The position numbers and the translations under genes were made by a program. From Bifidobacterium asteroides (lineage in GTDB: Bacteria > Actinomycetota > Actinomycetes > Actinomycetales > Bifidobacteriaceae), in the NCBI RefSeq assembly GCF_009683175.1, contig NZ_WKKW01000001.1, positions 434,001 through 498,000 of the forward strand: a stretch of DNA of 64,000 nucleotides, given 5' to 3'. A model generated the notes under the pieces. It ran no database searches and was not told where the DNA came from. It was given only the letters and a program-made list of their open reading frames with translations. Positions 8,534 through 17,159 of the stretch are shown piece by piece; position 1 is the first letter of the stretch, and each line of letters starts with the position of its first letter.

Positions 8534-10111
8534 CTATAGACTCGAGGCATCACCCCCGACTCCAGCTCTGTCCGGCTCATCCGCGCGCTTGCCGACAGGG
8601 GGTAGAGAAGAAGATGATGGAGACTCAAGGTCTGAGGCAACTCCACCTTGTGCGGAAACTGAACCAGCCCCGGGGGCGGCATCGAGCTGGTCAACAGCAA
8701 CCGAACCGACGCTGATTCCTGCTGCCGACTCCCTGCGAAGCCTTCTGACATACCAGGCGAAAAGCCCGATATAAGCCAACAAGGCCAGCAGAGCCAAGCC
8801 GATGGTTTTCAAGTCGAGGGTCCGAACCGCATTGCCTATCAGCATGGCCAGCATCTTCTCCAGCGGATCAGAGTCCACGGCCGAAAACATCTCGTTCTTG
8901 CCCAGTCCGGCGGGGAAGACTCCCATAGCCTTCGAAGTCTGGGTCAGGAAGGGCGAAATCAGACTTGCGGCCCAAAGGAAGAGGGGAATCATAATGGTCC
9001 CTATCAGGGTCATTCTCACCACCTTGCCCCTGGCTCCTATGAGGAGTGAGGGCGCCAGCACGGTGAGGATGATCCCTCCGAGGGGGAGCACTGAATTGCC
9101 GGGAAGAATCATGGCGATCAGCAACAGGATGGGCGCAAGGATGTTGGCCACAGCCCAGAGCTCAGCCCGGGAGGCCAGAATGGGCCAATCAATGGCGATA
9201 TACAGCTTGCGCCCCTTCATGCGACGCTCCATGAAAGAGGTGACACCCTCAGATAGGGGACCAATAGCGGGAGCGAACCAGTCGCCCACAACTCCGAAAA
9301 GCTCCAGGCAGACACCGGAGGAGAATGCCAGCGCACAGATATGGGCAGCATCCTGGCGACCCAGAAGACCCACAAAGACGCCCAAATATGCGCCTATGGC
9401 CCCCTTGCTTCCCAGAAATCCGATCTTCTTGTTCAAAGTCTCGGCATCAAAATCGAACCGATCGATGAAAGGCAGGACCTTACTGATCAGACGGTCGAGG
9501 AGGACAACCACTGGAGTGACGAGCAAGGCAGGGTGAGCCGTGGTGGTGATGTTGTCCTGATCGTAGCCAAGCAGATCATCGATGGTGGGCTTCATGGCAT
9601 CAGCATTGAAGAGCATCAAGGCATAAATGAAGACCACGAAAACGGACATGAGGAAGAAGTTTCCGCCGGCGCTCCAGTTGATGAGAAGGCCAAGTATGGA
9701 TACATTCCAAATGTTGAACAGATCGACGTTCAGGGTGTTGGTGAGCTTCAAAGCCAGCATGACCAGATTGGTCACAATGCAGATAAGAGCGAAATAGAGC
9801 GTATACAACGAACTCCAGGTAATGACGGCGATGGGCGCCCAACCCAGATCCGTGACCGACAGCTGAAGGCCGGTATAACGCACAAAGGCCTTGAGAGCCG
9901 GACTGAAGGTGTTGGTCAGCAGCCCAATGACCGCACTCATGCCGGTCAGGGCCATGGCCATTCTCAAACCGCCCTCAAATGCCTTGGACAGCTTGACACC
10001 GAAAGCCAGCGACAACAGGGTGATGATGAAGAACATCATGGCTGCGCCGCCCAGGCCTATGAACCAATTGAAACCGTGGTCCAGTGCCTGCACAACTGAA
10101 TCGAGATTCAT
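8534..10111 (-). CDS. PTS galactitol-type EIIC permease (orphan)
   Basis: A 525-residue polytopic membrane protein of the galactitol (Gat) EIIC family, which translocates a polyol or sugar. Recognisable parts are the amphipathic N-terminus, the block DLFNIWNVSILGLLIN, the central GAIGAYLGVFVGLLGRQD and the late GIGxxIxP-like loop near FPAGLGKNEMFSAVDSDPLEK. AAGGAGG lies 12 bases before the ATG. The last 65 or so residues form a hydrophilic Ser/Gly/Ala-rich tail not expected in GatC. No EIIA or EIIB gene is nearby, so phosphotransfer must come from elsewhere or not occur. The promoter carries two LacI-type operators. Confidence 0.85.
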   Translation of the reverse strand: MNLDSVVQALDHGFNWFIGLGGAAMMFFIITLLSLAFGVKLSKAFEGGLRMAMALTGMSAVIGLLTNTFSPALKAFVRYTGLQLSVTDLGWAPIAVITWSSLYTLYFALICIVTNLVMLALKLTNTLNVDLFNIWNVSILGLLINWSAGGNFFLMSVFVVFIYALMLFNADAMKPTIDDLLGYDQDNITTTAHPALLVTPVVVLLDRLISKVLPFIDRFDFDAETLNKKIGFLGSKGAIGAYLGVFVGLLGRQDAAHICALAFSSGVCLELFGVVGDWFAPAIGPLSEGVTSFMERRMKGRKLYIAIDWPILASRAELWAVANILAPILLLIAMILPGNSVLPLGGIILTVLAPSLLIGARGKVVRMTLIGTIMIPLFLWAASLISPFLTQTSKAMGVFPAGLGKNEMFSAVDSDPLEKMLAMLIGNAVRTLDLKTIGLALLALLAYIGLFAWYVRRLRRESAAGISVGSVAVDQLDAAPGAGSVSAQGGVASDLESPSSSSLPPVGKRADEPDRAGVGGDASSL

Positions 10112-10144
10112 GGTGCTGCGATACCTCCTTGTACGACACGATTG

Positions 10145-10160
10145 CGTAACCGGTTACTCA
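10145..10160. promoter_or_regulatory. LacI-type operator O1 at the EIIC promoter
   Basis: CGTAACCGGTTACTCA contains the perfect 12-base palindrome GTAACCGGTTAC (10146-10157). It lies just downstream of the EIIC -10 box, where a bound repressor would block transcription. Confidence 0.75.
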
Positions 10161-10164
10161 AAGT

Positions 10165-10173
10165 CTTATACCA
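10165..10173 (-). promoter_or_regulatory. Extended -10 promoter of the EIIC gene
   Basis: Read on the minus strand, TGGTATAAG is an extended -10 element (TGn plus TATAAG), about 55 bases before the ATG. No good -35 box is visible. The predicted start site falls in operator O1. Confidence 0.5.
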
Positions 10174-10242
10174 TTTGCCGCGATCGCGCAAGCAGCCACA
10201 AGGCAAAAACGTCAATCACAAGAGACTAGAAAGTTGATTCTT

Positions 10243-10258
10243 CGCTGTTATAACAGCG
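10243..10258. promoter_or_regulatory. 16-base perfect palindrome
   Basis: CGCTGTTATAACAGCG is perfectly symmetric and is followed by TTTTT on the plus strand. It is unlike the LacI sites. It could bind a different dimeric regulator or act as a weak terminator. Confidence 0.4.
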
Positions 10259-10342
10259 TTTTTGGATACCAAGAAAATCGCAACACCATTTGGACGGACA
10301 GCCTATTCCGCCTTTGACATCCTTATATATCCCACTAGATTA

Positions 10343-10358
10343 CGAAACCGATTACTCA
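10343..10358. promoter_or_regulatory. LacI-type operator O2 upstream of EIIC
   Basis: CGAAACCGATTACTCA matches O1 at 14 of 16 positions in the same orientation, with the two starts 198 bases apart. This suggests an auxiliary operator for repression by looping. Confidence 0.6.
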
Positions 10359-10512
10359 TTGACGATAAATAATTGATCTCCTGACTGTGAGCAAACCGAC
10401 CCAGACCCGCAGGTCCCCGCGGAAGTTCAAGCCGTAGAATGTATATGAATAATTGACGCATCGTATAATCGCGTGCATCACGATTCCATCATTGATGACG
10501 AGCGGAGGCCAC

Positions 10513-12525
10513 ATGGACGAGGTCGGTTGGCAGGACAGCAAGCAGAAAGAGCCTCAACAGTCCTACATGCAACCGGACGGCAGCTTCGACACCCAAGCCT
10601 TCCTGGATGGACTGGATGCCATCTTCAACGCCGGCAAGGCCCGCGACGAGGCCGAGCCATACCTGCAGCAGGCGCTGGTGGATGCGGAAAATGCGGGTGA
10701 TGACGCCGGACTGCTGACCGTGCTCAACGAAACCATGGGCTTCTACCGGTCCCAGGGGCGCCACCAGGAGAACATGTGGATGATCCAGCGTGCCATCGAA
10801 CTGGCCTCACGCATGCGCATCGAGGGGTCCGAGGCCTGGACGACCACGCTGATCAATGCAGCCACAGGTCTACGGGCAGCCAAGAAGTACGACCAGGCTG
10901 AGGATCTCTACCGGCAGGCACTTGCCTCTGCAGCCAAAACCCTCGGGCCCAAGGACCGGCGGCTGGCTGCCCTGCACAACAACCTGTCCATGCTCTACAG
11001 CGAAACCGACCGGCCCGACCAGGCCGAACAGGAGTTGCGCCAGGCCATGGACATCCTTGAGAATTCCAGTACCGATCCTTCCCGGGACCTGGATCTGGCC
11101 ACCACACACACCAACCTGGCCCTTATGCTCATGCAGCGCAACGACAATCCGCAGACCCTGCAGGAGGCCTGGGACCAGGCCCGCACCGCCCTGGGCATCT
11201 ATCGAACCGGCCACCTGGAAAACAGTGCGCACTACGCCTCGGCCCTGGCAGGCTTTGCCCAGGTCTGCTACATGACCGGTCGCTTCGGTCAATCGGCAGA
11301 CACCTATCGCAAGGCCCTCGCCATCATTGAGGACCGGTATGGCAGGGGCAGCGACTACTACCAGATCACCAAGGCCAATCTGGACCAGGCCCAGACCGCC
11401 GCCGAAGAAGCCGGGGACAAGGGCCAATCCGATCAGGCTGACGAAGCATCATCCAGCCAGCCGAAGACCAGAAATCAGAACGATGACAACGATCGGCACG
11501 ACCTTCGCCCCGATATTCAAGGTCTGGACCTGGCCAAGGCCTACTGGGAGCAGGTGGGCCGTCCCATGCTGGAGGAACGCTACCCTCAATATCGCAGCCG
11601 GATTGCCGTGGGCTTGATGGGCCATGGCTCGGACTGCTACGGCTTTGACGATGCCATATCCCGGGACCACGATTTTGGCCCCGGCTTCTGCCTGTGGCTG
11701 ACCAGCGAGGATTACCAGGCCATCGGCGACCAGCTGCAGAAGGACTATGAGGCCCTGCCTACTGAGTTCATGGGGTTCGGTTCGCGGACCGACAGCGTCA
11801 GAGCCAAGGGGGCTAACCGACGCGTTGGCGTCTTTGAAATCGGCGCCTTCTTCGAATCTCTGACCGGCTACCGGCAGGCGCCCCCGGAAGATCACCCCCA
11901 CGAATGGCTGCTCCTGGACGAGGCCACGCTGGCAGCAGCCACCAATGGCAAGATTTTCGCGGATCCTCTGGGACAGATGCTGGCCACCCGGCAGGGGTTC
12001 AAGGCCATGCCCGACGATGTGCGCCTCTGTCTGATCTCCCGTCGCCTGGGCATGATCGCCCAGGCTGGCCAGTATAACCTGCCGCGGAGTCTACAGCGGG
12101 GCGATGGTGCTGCGGCTATGCTGTCAATCAACGAATTCATCAAAGCCTGCGCCTCCCTGATCTTCCTGATCAACAATCCGCTTACCGTCGGGTATCTTCC
12201 CTATTACAAGTGGACCTTCGCGGCCCTTCGGCGACTGAGCGGAAGAATGGCCACCAGGCTGGCCGACCTGACCGAGCAACTGGAAGACATTCTGCGCCTG
12301 GCCTCGGCTGCCTGCTACGGAGGGCAAGGCTTCGGCGAAGGCGGCAAGGGAGCCCGACCGGCCGCTGAACGCGTCAGCAAACTTGTAGAGTCAATCTGCG
12401 CCGGAATCGTAGAAGAGTTGCAAGCGGAGGGCTTAACCAACAGCCCCGAGACCTTCCTGGAGTGGCAGCGCCCCTATGTCGAGGCCCACATCTCCAGCGA
12501 CGATCCGGTTCTGCACAGCATCTGA
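10513..12525 (+). CDS. TPR and DUF4037 nucleotidyltransferase-like protein
   Basis: A 670-residue cytosolic protein of unknown function. Residues about 60-300 form tetratricopeptide repeats (for example NNLSMLYSETDRPDQAEQEL and YRKALAI). A charged linker of about 40 residues follows, then a DUF4037 domain (about 340-660). The domain shows a nucleotidyltransferase signature: G372-S373, then D385-H-D387, with E442 a possible third acid. DUF4037 is assigned to the nucleotidyltransferase fold, but no substrate is known. GGAGG five bases before the ATG at 10513 fixes the start over an upstream in-frame one. It is followed after 12 bases by a DUF4125 gene, a recurring pairing. Confidence 0.85.
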   Translation: MDEVGWQDSKQKEPQQSYMQPDGSFDTQAFLDGLDAIFNAGKARDEAEPYLQQALVDAENAGDDAGLLTVLNETMGFYRSQGRHQENMWMIQRAIELASRMRIEGSEAWTTTLINAATGLRAAKKYDQAEDLYRQALASAAKTLGPKDRRLAALHNNLSMLYSETDRPDQAEQELRQAMDILENSSTDPSRDLDLATTHTNLALMLMQRNDNPQTLQEAWDQARTALGIYRTGHLENSAHYASALAGFAQVCYMTGRFGQSADTYRKALAIIEDRYGRGSDYYQITKANLDQAQTAAEEAGDKGQSDQADEASSSQPKTRNQNDDNDRHDLRPDIQGLDLAKAYWEQVGRPMLEERYPQYRSRIAVGLMGHGSDCYGFDDAISRDHDFGPGFCLWLTSEDYQAIGDQLQKDYEALPTEFMGFGSRTDSVRAKGANRRVGVFEIGAFFESLTGYRQAPPEDHPHEWLLLDEATLAAATNGKIFADPLGQMLATRQGFKAMPDDVRLCLISRRLGMIAQAGQYNLPRSLQRGDGAAAMLSINEFIKACASLIFLINNPLTVGYLPYYKWTFAALRRLSGRMATRLADLTEQLEDILRLASAACYGGQGFGEGGKGARPAAERVSKLVESICAGIVEELQAEGLTNSPETFLEWQRPYVEAHISSDDPVLHSI

Positions 12526-12537
12526 AAGGAGCCAAAG

Positions 12538-13194
12538 ATGGCTAACGACGAGCAATGTCAGGATGAGGAATCCCTGCGCGAGCGGATCGTCCGCCACGAA
12601 TGGGAGCAGTTCCAGCAGGTCAACAACGAGGGTGGTCCGGCCAACTGTCAGGGCAACTGGCCCATGTTCCACCAGATGCGCCTGAGCCAGTTTCTGACCT
12701 GGCCACACCCCCTGCTGACCAGCTATGCGGACGACCTGGATCAGGCCGACAAGGTGGGACGCAACCTGCTGACCGAGAAATATGGGCGGATGATGGAGTC
12801 CACAGCCCCGGACCAGTACCACAGCAGCATCGCCCCCTACCTGCCCAGGCTGGGTCTGGATCGCCAGGAGCGGCAGGAGCGCATCATCGACAGACAGGTG
12901 GCCTGGGCCAAGGACTTCCGCGAGCGCTACCCCCGTCTAGGTCAGGAGATGCGGGTCCTGCGCACCAGCGAGGACACGCCGGAGGCCACCTCCTTCGAGA
13001 CCTATCTGCGTGGCGAACTGGGCACCTACTCGGCCCGAACACTGGATCTTTACCAGTCCATGGTGGACCAAATCGAGGCCAAGGGCGGCAATCTTACCGA
13101 GGAAACCATCTTGGCCACGGTGCAGTTGAACGGCTTTGAGACCCTGGACGAAGCCGAACAGGCTCAGGATAAATCACCTGAACCACAATCATGA
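12538..13194 (+). CDS. DUF4125 family protein
   Basis: A 218-residue cytosolic protein of the uncharacterised DUF4125 family, recognised from the conserved core FHQMRLSQFLTW, then GRNLLTEKYGRMMEST and a later LPRLG segment. It is helical, with no signal peptide or membrane segment. AAAGGAG lies upstream of the ATG. It starts 12 bases after the TPR-DUF4037 gene, so the two are one transcription unit and probably one functional module. The function is not known; it may be a substrate or partner of the nucleotidyltransferase-like domain. Confidence 0.85.
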   Translation: MANDEQCQDEESLRERIVRHEWEQFQQVNNEGGPANCQGNWPMFHQMRLSQFLTWPHPLLTSYADDLDQADKVGRNLLTEKYGRMMESTAPDQYHSSIAPYLPRLGLDRQERQERIIDRQVAWAKDFRERYPRLGQEMRVLRTSEDTPEATSFETYLRGELGTYSARTLDLYQSMVDQIEAKGGNLTEETILATVQLNGFETLDEAEQAQDKSPEPQS

Positions 13195-13238
13195 GGTCCA
13201 TCTGACCAACCAGTCGAGCGGTCAGGTAGAGTTGACGG

Positions 13239-14795
13239 GTGCAAAAGCTGAAACGGGCGGGCTTTACCGCCGCCTCCTTTGTGGTCATCCTGCTGGTCAT
13301 GCTCCTTTTGGGCCAAGCCATGACGCCGGACTGGCAGGTGGAACCCTACCGCGACCATCTGCAGGTCTCGACCCGCTCCACTGCCGTCGCCTCGAGGCTG
13401 GGTCCCACTACCCCTGAGGGCACCCACCCAGTCATGGAGCGGAAGATCAGCATCACTCTGGATGGCGGAGTTCATATCCAGGCCATCGTCAGAGAGCCAA
13501 GCGACCGTAAGGGCACTGGACCAGCCTGCCTGTTCATCCATGGCGCCGGAACGGGCAAATCCTCCGAAGTATACGGCGACTTGGCTTCAGCCATGGCCTC
13601 GGCCGGCATCACCACCCTGGTGCCCGACAAGCGTTTGGACACCTACACCACCTTCCACCGCGACTATCAGGCCATGGCCGCTGACTATGGACGATCCCTT
13701 GACCGCCTGCGCTCCTGGCCGGGCGTGGATCCGACCAAAGTAGGCCTGTACGCCGAGTCCGAGGGCACCTGGATATCGTCCATCATGACCGCCAAGGACC
13801 CCAGCATCGCCTTCTCCATCCTCACTTCGCCTCCCGTCTACCCGGGACGACAGCAGATGGCCATGGCGGCCACCAGCTACTTGGATCTGATTGGCGCACC
13901 TAAGGGAATCCGCAACGTGATACCCCGGCTCATGGGCATGGACCTGTCCCTGCTGGGCCTGGAGTACGCCGACTTCCCCTCCCTGCCCTATCTGGACCAG
14001 CTGCGGATGCCAGTCATGATCAACTTCGGCACCAAGGATGTCTCCATGCCAGTCGAGCAGGGGGCGCGCGAGATCATCCGCAGAACTCATGCAAACGGCA
14101 ACGACAACGTGACCCTGCGCTACTACCCCACCAACCATCAGATCCGCACCGGCAGTCGACTGGCCAAGGCCGGGTTACCCCTGGAACCCAGATATACCCA
14201 TAATCTGGAAGACTGGATCAACGCCGTGGCACTGGGCACCCAAGCCAACCAGTGGTCAACTCCTATGATTGCCGGCAGCCAGCCCCATCAGCTCAATCAA
14301 GTGCCCGAGCACACGAATACAGGGTTGATACCTTCGCTCACCGCCCTTCTGGTGCTGATGGTCTGTGGCCCCATTCTGCTGGCTGCCGCCCTGGTCTCTG
14401 CCCTGATTGGAGCCTTGAGCTCACATCTGCGGGCTCGAGGCAAAGACCGCAGACAGTCAGGCTTCAGCAAAGGCCTGACCGGACGGCTCTGGTCGTTAGG
14501 CTTGTTAGCCGCAGGACTTATGGCTGCCCTGCTGGCCTATGCCTTTACTGTGGTCCGCAAGGCGCTTGGCCTCATGCATCTGTCCTCGATGATGGCATCA
14601 TGCTGGTCCCTGTTGTCCGTTCTGTGTCTGGTATTCATCCTGCTCTTGGCGAGCACTCTGACCTCTGTCTTCAACCGAGCTGACGGCAAGCCGGCTGTTG
14701 CCGGGGCTGGCCACTGGCTGACCCTGACCCTGATCCTGCTGGGGTCTCTGGCCATTCTTGGCAGCCTGATCTTCTGGAATATCCTGGTCTTTTGA
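13239..14795 (+). CDS. Membrane-anchored alpha/beta hydrolase with C-terminal membrane domain
   Basis: A 518-residue protein. One N-terminal membrane helix (about 8-28) is followed by an extracellular alpha/beta-hydrolase domain (about 65-335). A proposed triad is visible: Ser174 in AESEG (Ala replaces the first Gly of the usual elbow), Asp267 in GTKD and His300 in PTNHQ, with an oxyanion segment at FIHGAGTGKS. Four hydrophobic segments (about 365-515) form a C-terminal membrane domain. The substrate is unknown; a lipid or ester is likely for this layout. The start is a GTG with a weak ribosome binding site. It lies 44 bases after the DUF4125 gene, and its last 198 bases overlap a convergent gene. 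Confidence 0.75.
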   Translation: MQKLKRAGFTAASFVVILLVMLLLGQAMTPDWQVEPYRDHLQVSTRSTAVASRLGPTTPEGTHPVMERKISITLDGGVHIQAIVREPSDRKGTGPACLFIHGAGTGKSSEVYGDLASAMASAGITTLVPDKRLDTYTTFHRDYQAMAADYGRSLDRLRSWPGVDPTKVGLYAESEGTWISSIMTAKDPSIAFSILTSPPVYPGRQQMAMAATSYLDLIGAPKGIRNVIPRLMGMDLSLLGLEYADFPSLPYLDQLRMPVMINFGTKDVSMPVEQGAREIIRRTHANGNDNVTLRYYPTNHQIRTGSRLAKAGLPLEPRYTHNLEDWINAVALGTQANQWSTPMIAGSQPHQLNQVPEHTNTGLIPSLTALLVLMVCGPILLAAALVSALIGALSSHLRARGKDRRQSGFSKGLTGRLWSLGLLAAGLMAALLAYAFTVVRKALGLMHLSSMMASCWSLLSVLCLVFILLLASTLTSVFNRADGKPAVAGAGHWLTLTLILLGSLAILGSLIFWNILVF

Positions 14796-15149
14796 GATAG
14801 AGCGGGTGCGCCTTGCCGATGCCAGCCAGGCTAATACAGACGCGCCAATCAGCACTACGCCCATGCCGGCAAAAATCAATGGAATAACCCGCTGCCAGGG
14901 TACGACTATGGTCAGATCCGTACCGTAACGCAGAAAGACCAATCCTAGAGCCAACATGGTCAGAGCCAAAAGTCCAACCAGGGCGCCAAAAATGATGGTA
15001 GGCAGGCTGGGCCCGCTAGGACGGACCGGCTCCGGCGGCTGCATCCGAACCTGGTAAATCGGGGGTGGGGATTCAACCGGCATGGCCTTGGTGATGCGTT
15101 CCTGACGATCCATCGGCTGGTCTCCTTCTGGTTGCTGCGTATCAGTCAT
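14598..15149 (-). CDS. Small two-helix membrane protein
   Basis: A 183-residue hypothetical protein. The N-terminus is hydrophilic and proline-rich. Two membrane segments (about 50-72 and 87-108) are followed by a Gln/Arg-rich tail of about 70 residues. The ATG at 15149 overlaps the last codons of the upstream PspC gene by eight bases, implying translational coupling. The tail is encoded entirely antisense to the hydrolase gene, so the reading frame there may be constrained by that gene rather than by its own function. No family was recognised. It is probably an accessory membrane subunit of the PspC protein. Confidence 0.6.
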   Translation of the reverse strand: MTDTQQPEGDQPMDRQERITKAMPVESPPPIYQVRMQPPEPVRPSGPSLPTIIFGALVGLLALTMLALGLVFLRYGTDLTIVVPWQRVIPLIFAGMGVVLIGASVLAWLASARRTRSISKDQDIPEDQAAKNGQRPQQDQGQGQPVASPGNSRLAVSSVEDRGQSARQEQDEYQTQNGQQGPA

Positions 15150-17046
15150 CTTCCTGATCCTCCCCAAACTGCCATGGATTGTAGCTGTAATCCCAATAAT
15201 CATTGATCAAGCCGCTGTAGAGCTGCGCCCGCTTCGGCTGGGTAGCACTCCCCCGGGCTTGCACGGTGACCCGTGCACCGGCCATGAGATTGGCTTCGAC
15301 GATCAATTCGGGTTCGTCGGGCATATGCCACTGATCCTCCTTGGACGCTCGCAGGGCTTCCTCCCAATCGCGTCGTTCAGCCGATGACGACGTATTGCCC
15401 CACCACATCCAGTTTCCTTGTTCCGTCTCGGTTATCCAGTCAGCCGCCCCTGATCCCAAGACCCTGTAGAGGTCGGCGTGTTCCCTATAGGACAAACTGC
15501 ATCCCTTAGGTATGAGCAGGCGAACGTCAGCATAGGCCACAGCCAGGCGGACGGTGCCCGTCGGGCAGCCTGAGACTGTACTCACCGCATCATCCATAAT
15601 CTGAACATGATGGGTGCCGTGTTTCTGCTCATAACCAGTCAGGTCAATGACGGCACTTCCCTGATCGTGTTGGTCTCCGACAAGCTTGATACCGCGGCGA
15701 TAACGCCTCATGTCTGCACTGTCCGCCCCCAACAAACGCCCATGGTTATTGCCGTTAACCTGAACTGTGGCGTAGTCGGCCAAGACCCTGCGGTTCTGGG
15801 TCTGCTCAATGCCTGGTACGGCCGAACCGGTAGCCAGAATCAGGACAACCAGGCAGGCCATCAAGGCAATGGGGGTCAACCCTCCAGACCTGCGGCCCAT
15901 CAAGCCCAGGACCAGTATGACCACGCCAAGTGCCAGCGTGACGCCTCCAGCCCAGATCAGAGCATAGGTCAAGGCAGCATTCAATCCGCGATAGGGGTTC
16001 GTGGCCATCCACCAGACCCCTGCTCCGGAGACCAGGATCAGTCCTGACAGAAGACTGACCAGCACAGGTCCAGCGGGGCGACGTCGTAGCCGGGGCGGAA
16101 CCGACGGAACCTTAGGGGCTATTCCCGGCCCTGTCGAGAATGATCCCCCTGTACCATAGCCCGGCCAGGCACCGAATCCATATGACTGATTCGTGTTCCC
16201 AGCAGGTTCTGCAGGGCCTTCTGCCCCCGCCCAGCCTCCGGGAGCTGCACCAGCGATGGGATTGCCCCCATCTTGAGTATTATTCGAATCGCTGCCAGCG
16301 TTGGCCGAATCCTCTGTCTCAGAGATGGGTCCAAGAGAGGTTACCTCCCCTTGTTGCCCCAAAGTTCCATACGAATCGGAATGCTCCGGCTGGTCCTTGA
16401 ATCCTTCCGAGCTCGCATTACTTGCCGTCTGTGCATCGCTTCGCGTCCCTGTGTAATCCTGGTATCCCTCATACCCCGAAAAGCTTGGGTACTCAGGCTG
16501 ATTCGAATACCACTGCGAACCTGTGCCACTCGGCCGTTCCGAATACTGCGGTCCCATCACCCAAGGATCGCCCGAAACCGGCCTGCCGGCATCCGGCCCA
16601 GCCCAGTACCCTCTTTGGTACTCCAGGGCCTTGTTGCGGCTCCACCGGATGAGCAGGTACAGGATCAACGCACCCAAAGCCAGGGAAAAGATTCCGACTC
16701 CAGGAATCAGGATTGCCAGCAGCCAATAAATGATGATGCCCACCATGGAAGCGTGCCAAATCCCGTGAATCAGCTCCTGGGCAATGATGACCCCACGCCG
16801 GTCCGGCAAGACGAACCAGGCAAAACCGTAGAAGGCAGCACCGGTGCCGAAGAAAAAGACCGCCAAAATCATCAGCGCTCTGACCAGGGTCACGCTCCAG
16901 CCCAGCCGACGGGCCAAGGCTACGCAGACGCCACCGATCCATCCCTGGTCACGAATCAGATAGGACTCCCTGCAGGCACGGAAGAACCTGTCGGACTTCC
17001 ACTGCCAGCCGTTCTCAGGGCCATTGCCGTTCATCTCACCATTCAT
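15142..17046 (-). CDS. PspC-domain envelope protein with LiaF-like C-terminus
   Basis: A 634-residue membrane protein. The PspC domain is at about 25-85 (IGGVCVALARRLGWSVTLVR, then FYGFAWFVLPD). Further membrane helices follow, then a long Ser/Gly/Gln-rich linker (about 150-300) and a second membrane block (about 310-410). A C-terminal beta-rich domain (about 420-600) resembles the toast-rack or LiaF-like domains of envelope-stress proteins. Such proteins sense or modulate cell-envelope stress at the membrane. It is divergent from a PspC-containing histidine kinase 113 bases away, and it is translationally coupled to the small membrane protein downstream. Confidence 0.8.
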   Translation of the reverse strand: MNGEMNGNGPENGWQWKSDRFFRACRESYLIRDQGWIGGVCVALARRLGWSVTLVRALMILAVFFFGTGAAFYGFAWFVLPDRRGVIIAQELIHGIWHASMVGIIIYWLLAILIPGVGIFSLALGALILYLLIRWSRNKALEYQRGYWAGPDAGRPVSGDPWVMGPQYSERPSGTGSQWYSNQPEYPSFSGYEGYQDYTGTRSDAQTASNASSEGFKDQPEHSDSYGTLGQQGEVTSLGPISETEDSANAGSDSNNTQDGGNPIAGAAPGGWAGAEGPAEPAGNTNQSYGFGAWPGYGTGGSFSTGPGIAPKVPSVPPRLRRRPAGPVLVSLLSGLILVSGAGVWWMATNPYRGLNAALTYALIWAGGVTLALGVVILVLGLMGRRSGGLTPIALMACLVVLILATGSAVPGIEQTQNRRVLADYATVQVNGNNHGRLLGADSADMRRYRRGIKLVGDQHDQGSAVIDLTGYEQKHGTHHVQIMDDAVSTVSGCPTGTVRLAVAYADVRLLIPKGCSLSYREHADLYRVLGSGAADWITETEQGNWMWWGNTSSSAERRDWEEALRASKEDQWHMPDEPELIVEANLMAGARVTVQARGSATQPKRAQLYSGLINDYWDYSYNPWQFGEDQEDD

Positions 17047-17159
17047 GTCTTCATTACAACACCCAGCGAGCGTGAATCTTATGGGGGAACACCCTGATTC
17101 AACCCTGATTTCTTCCCCTTACTGCCTTATCGGCACCGTCCGAAAACGATAATGGAAGC

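Larger units (their letters stand above)
10112..10512. other. 400-base regulatory gap between EIIC and the DUF4037 gene
   Basis: A divergent intergenic region, richer in A+T than its surroundings. It holds the EIIC promoter, two near-identical LacI-type sites 198 bases apart and a 16-base perfect palindrome. No supported coding sequence was found in it. Confidence 0.7.
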
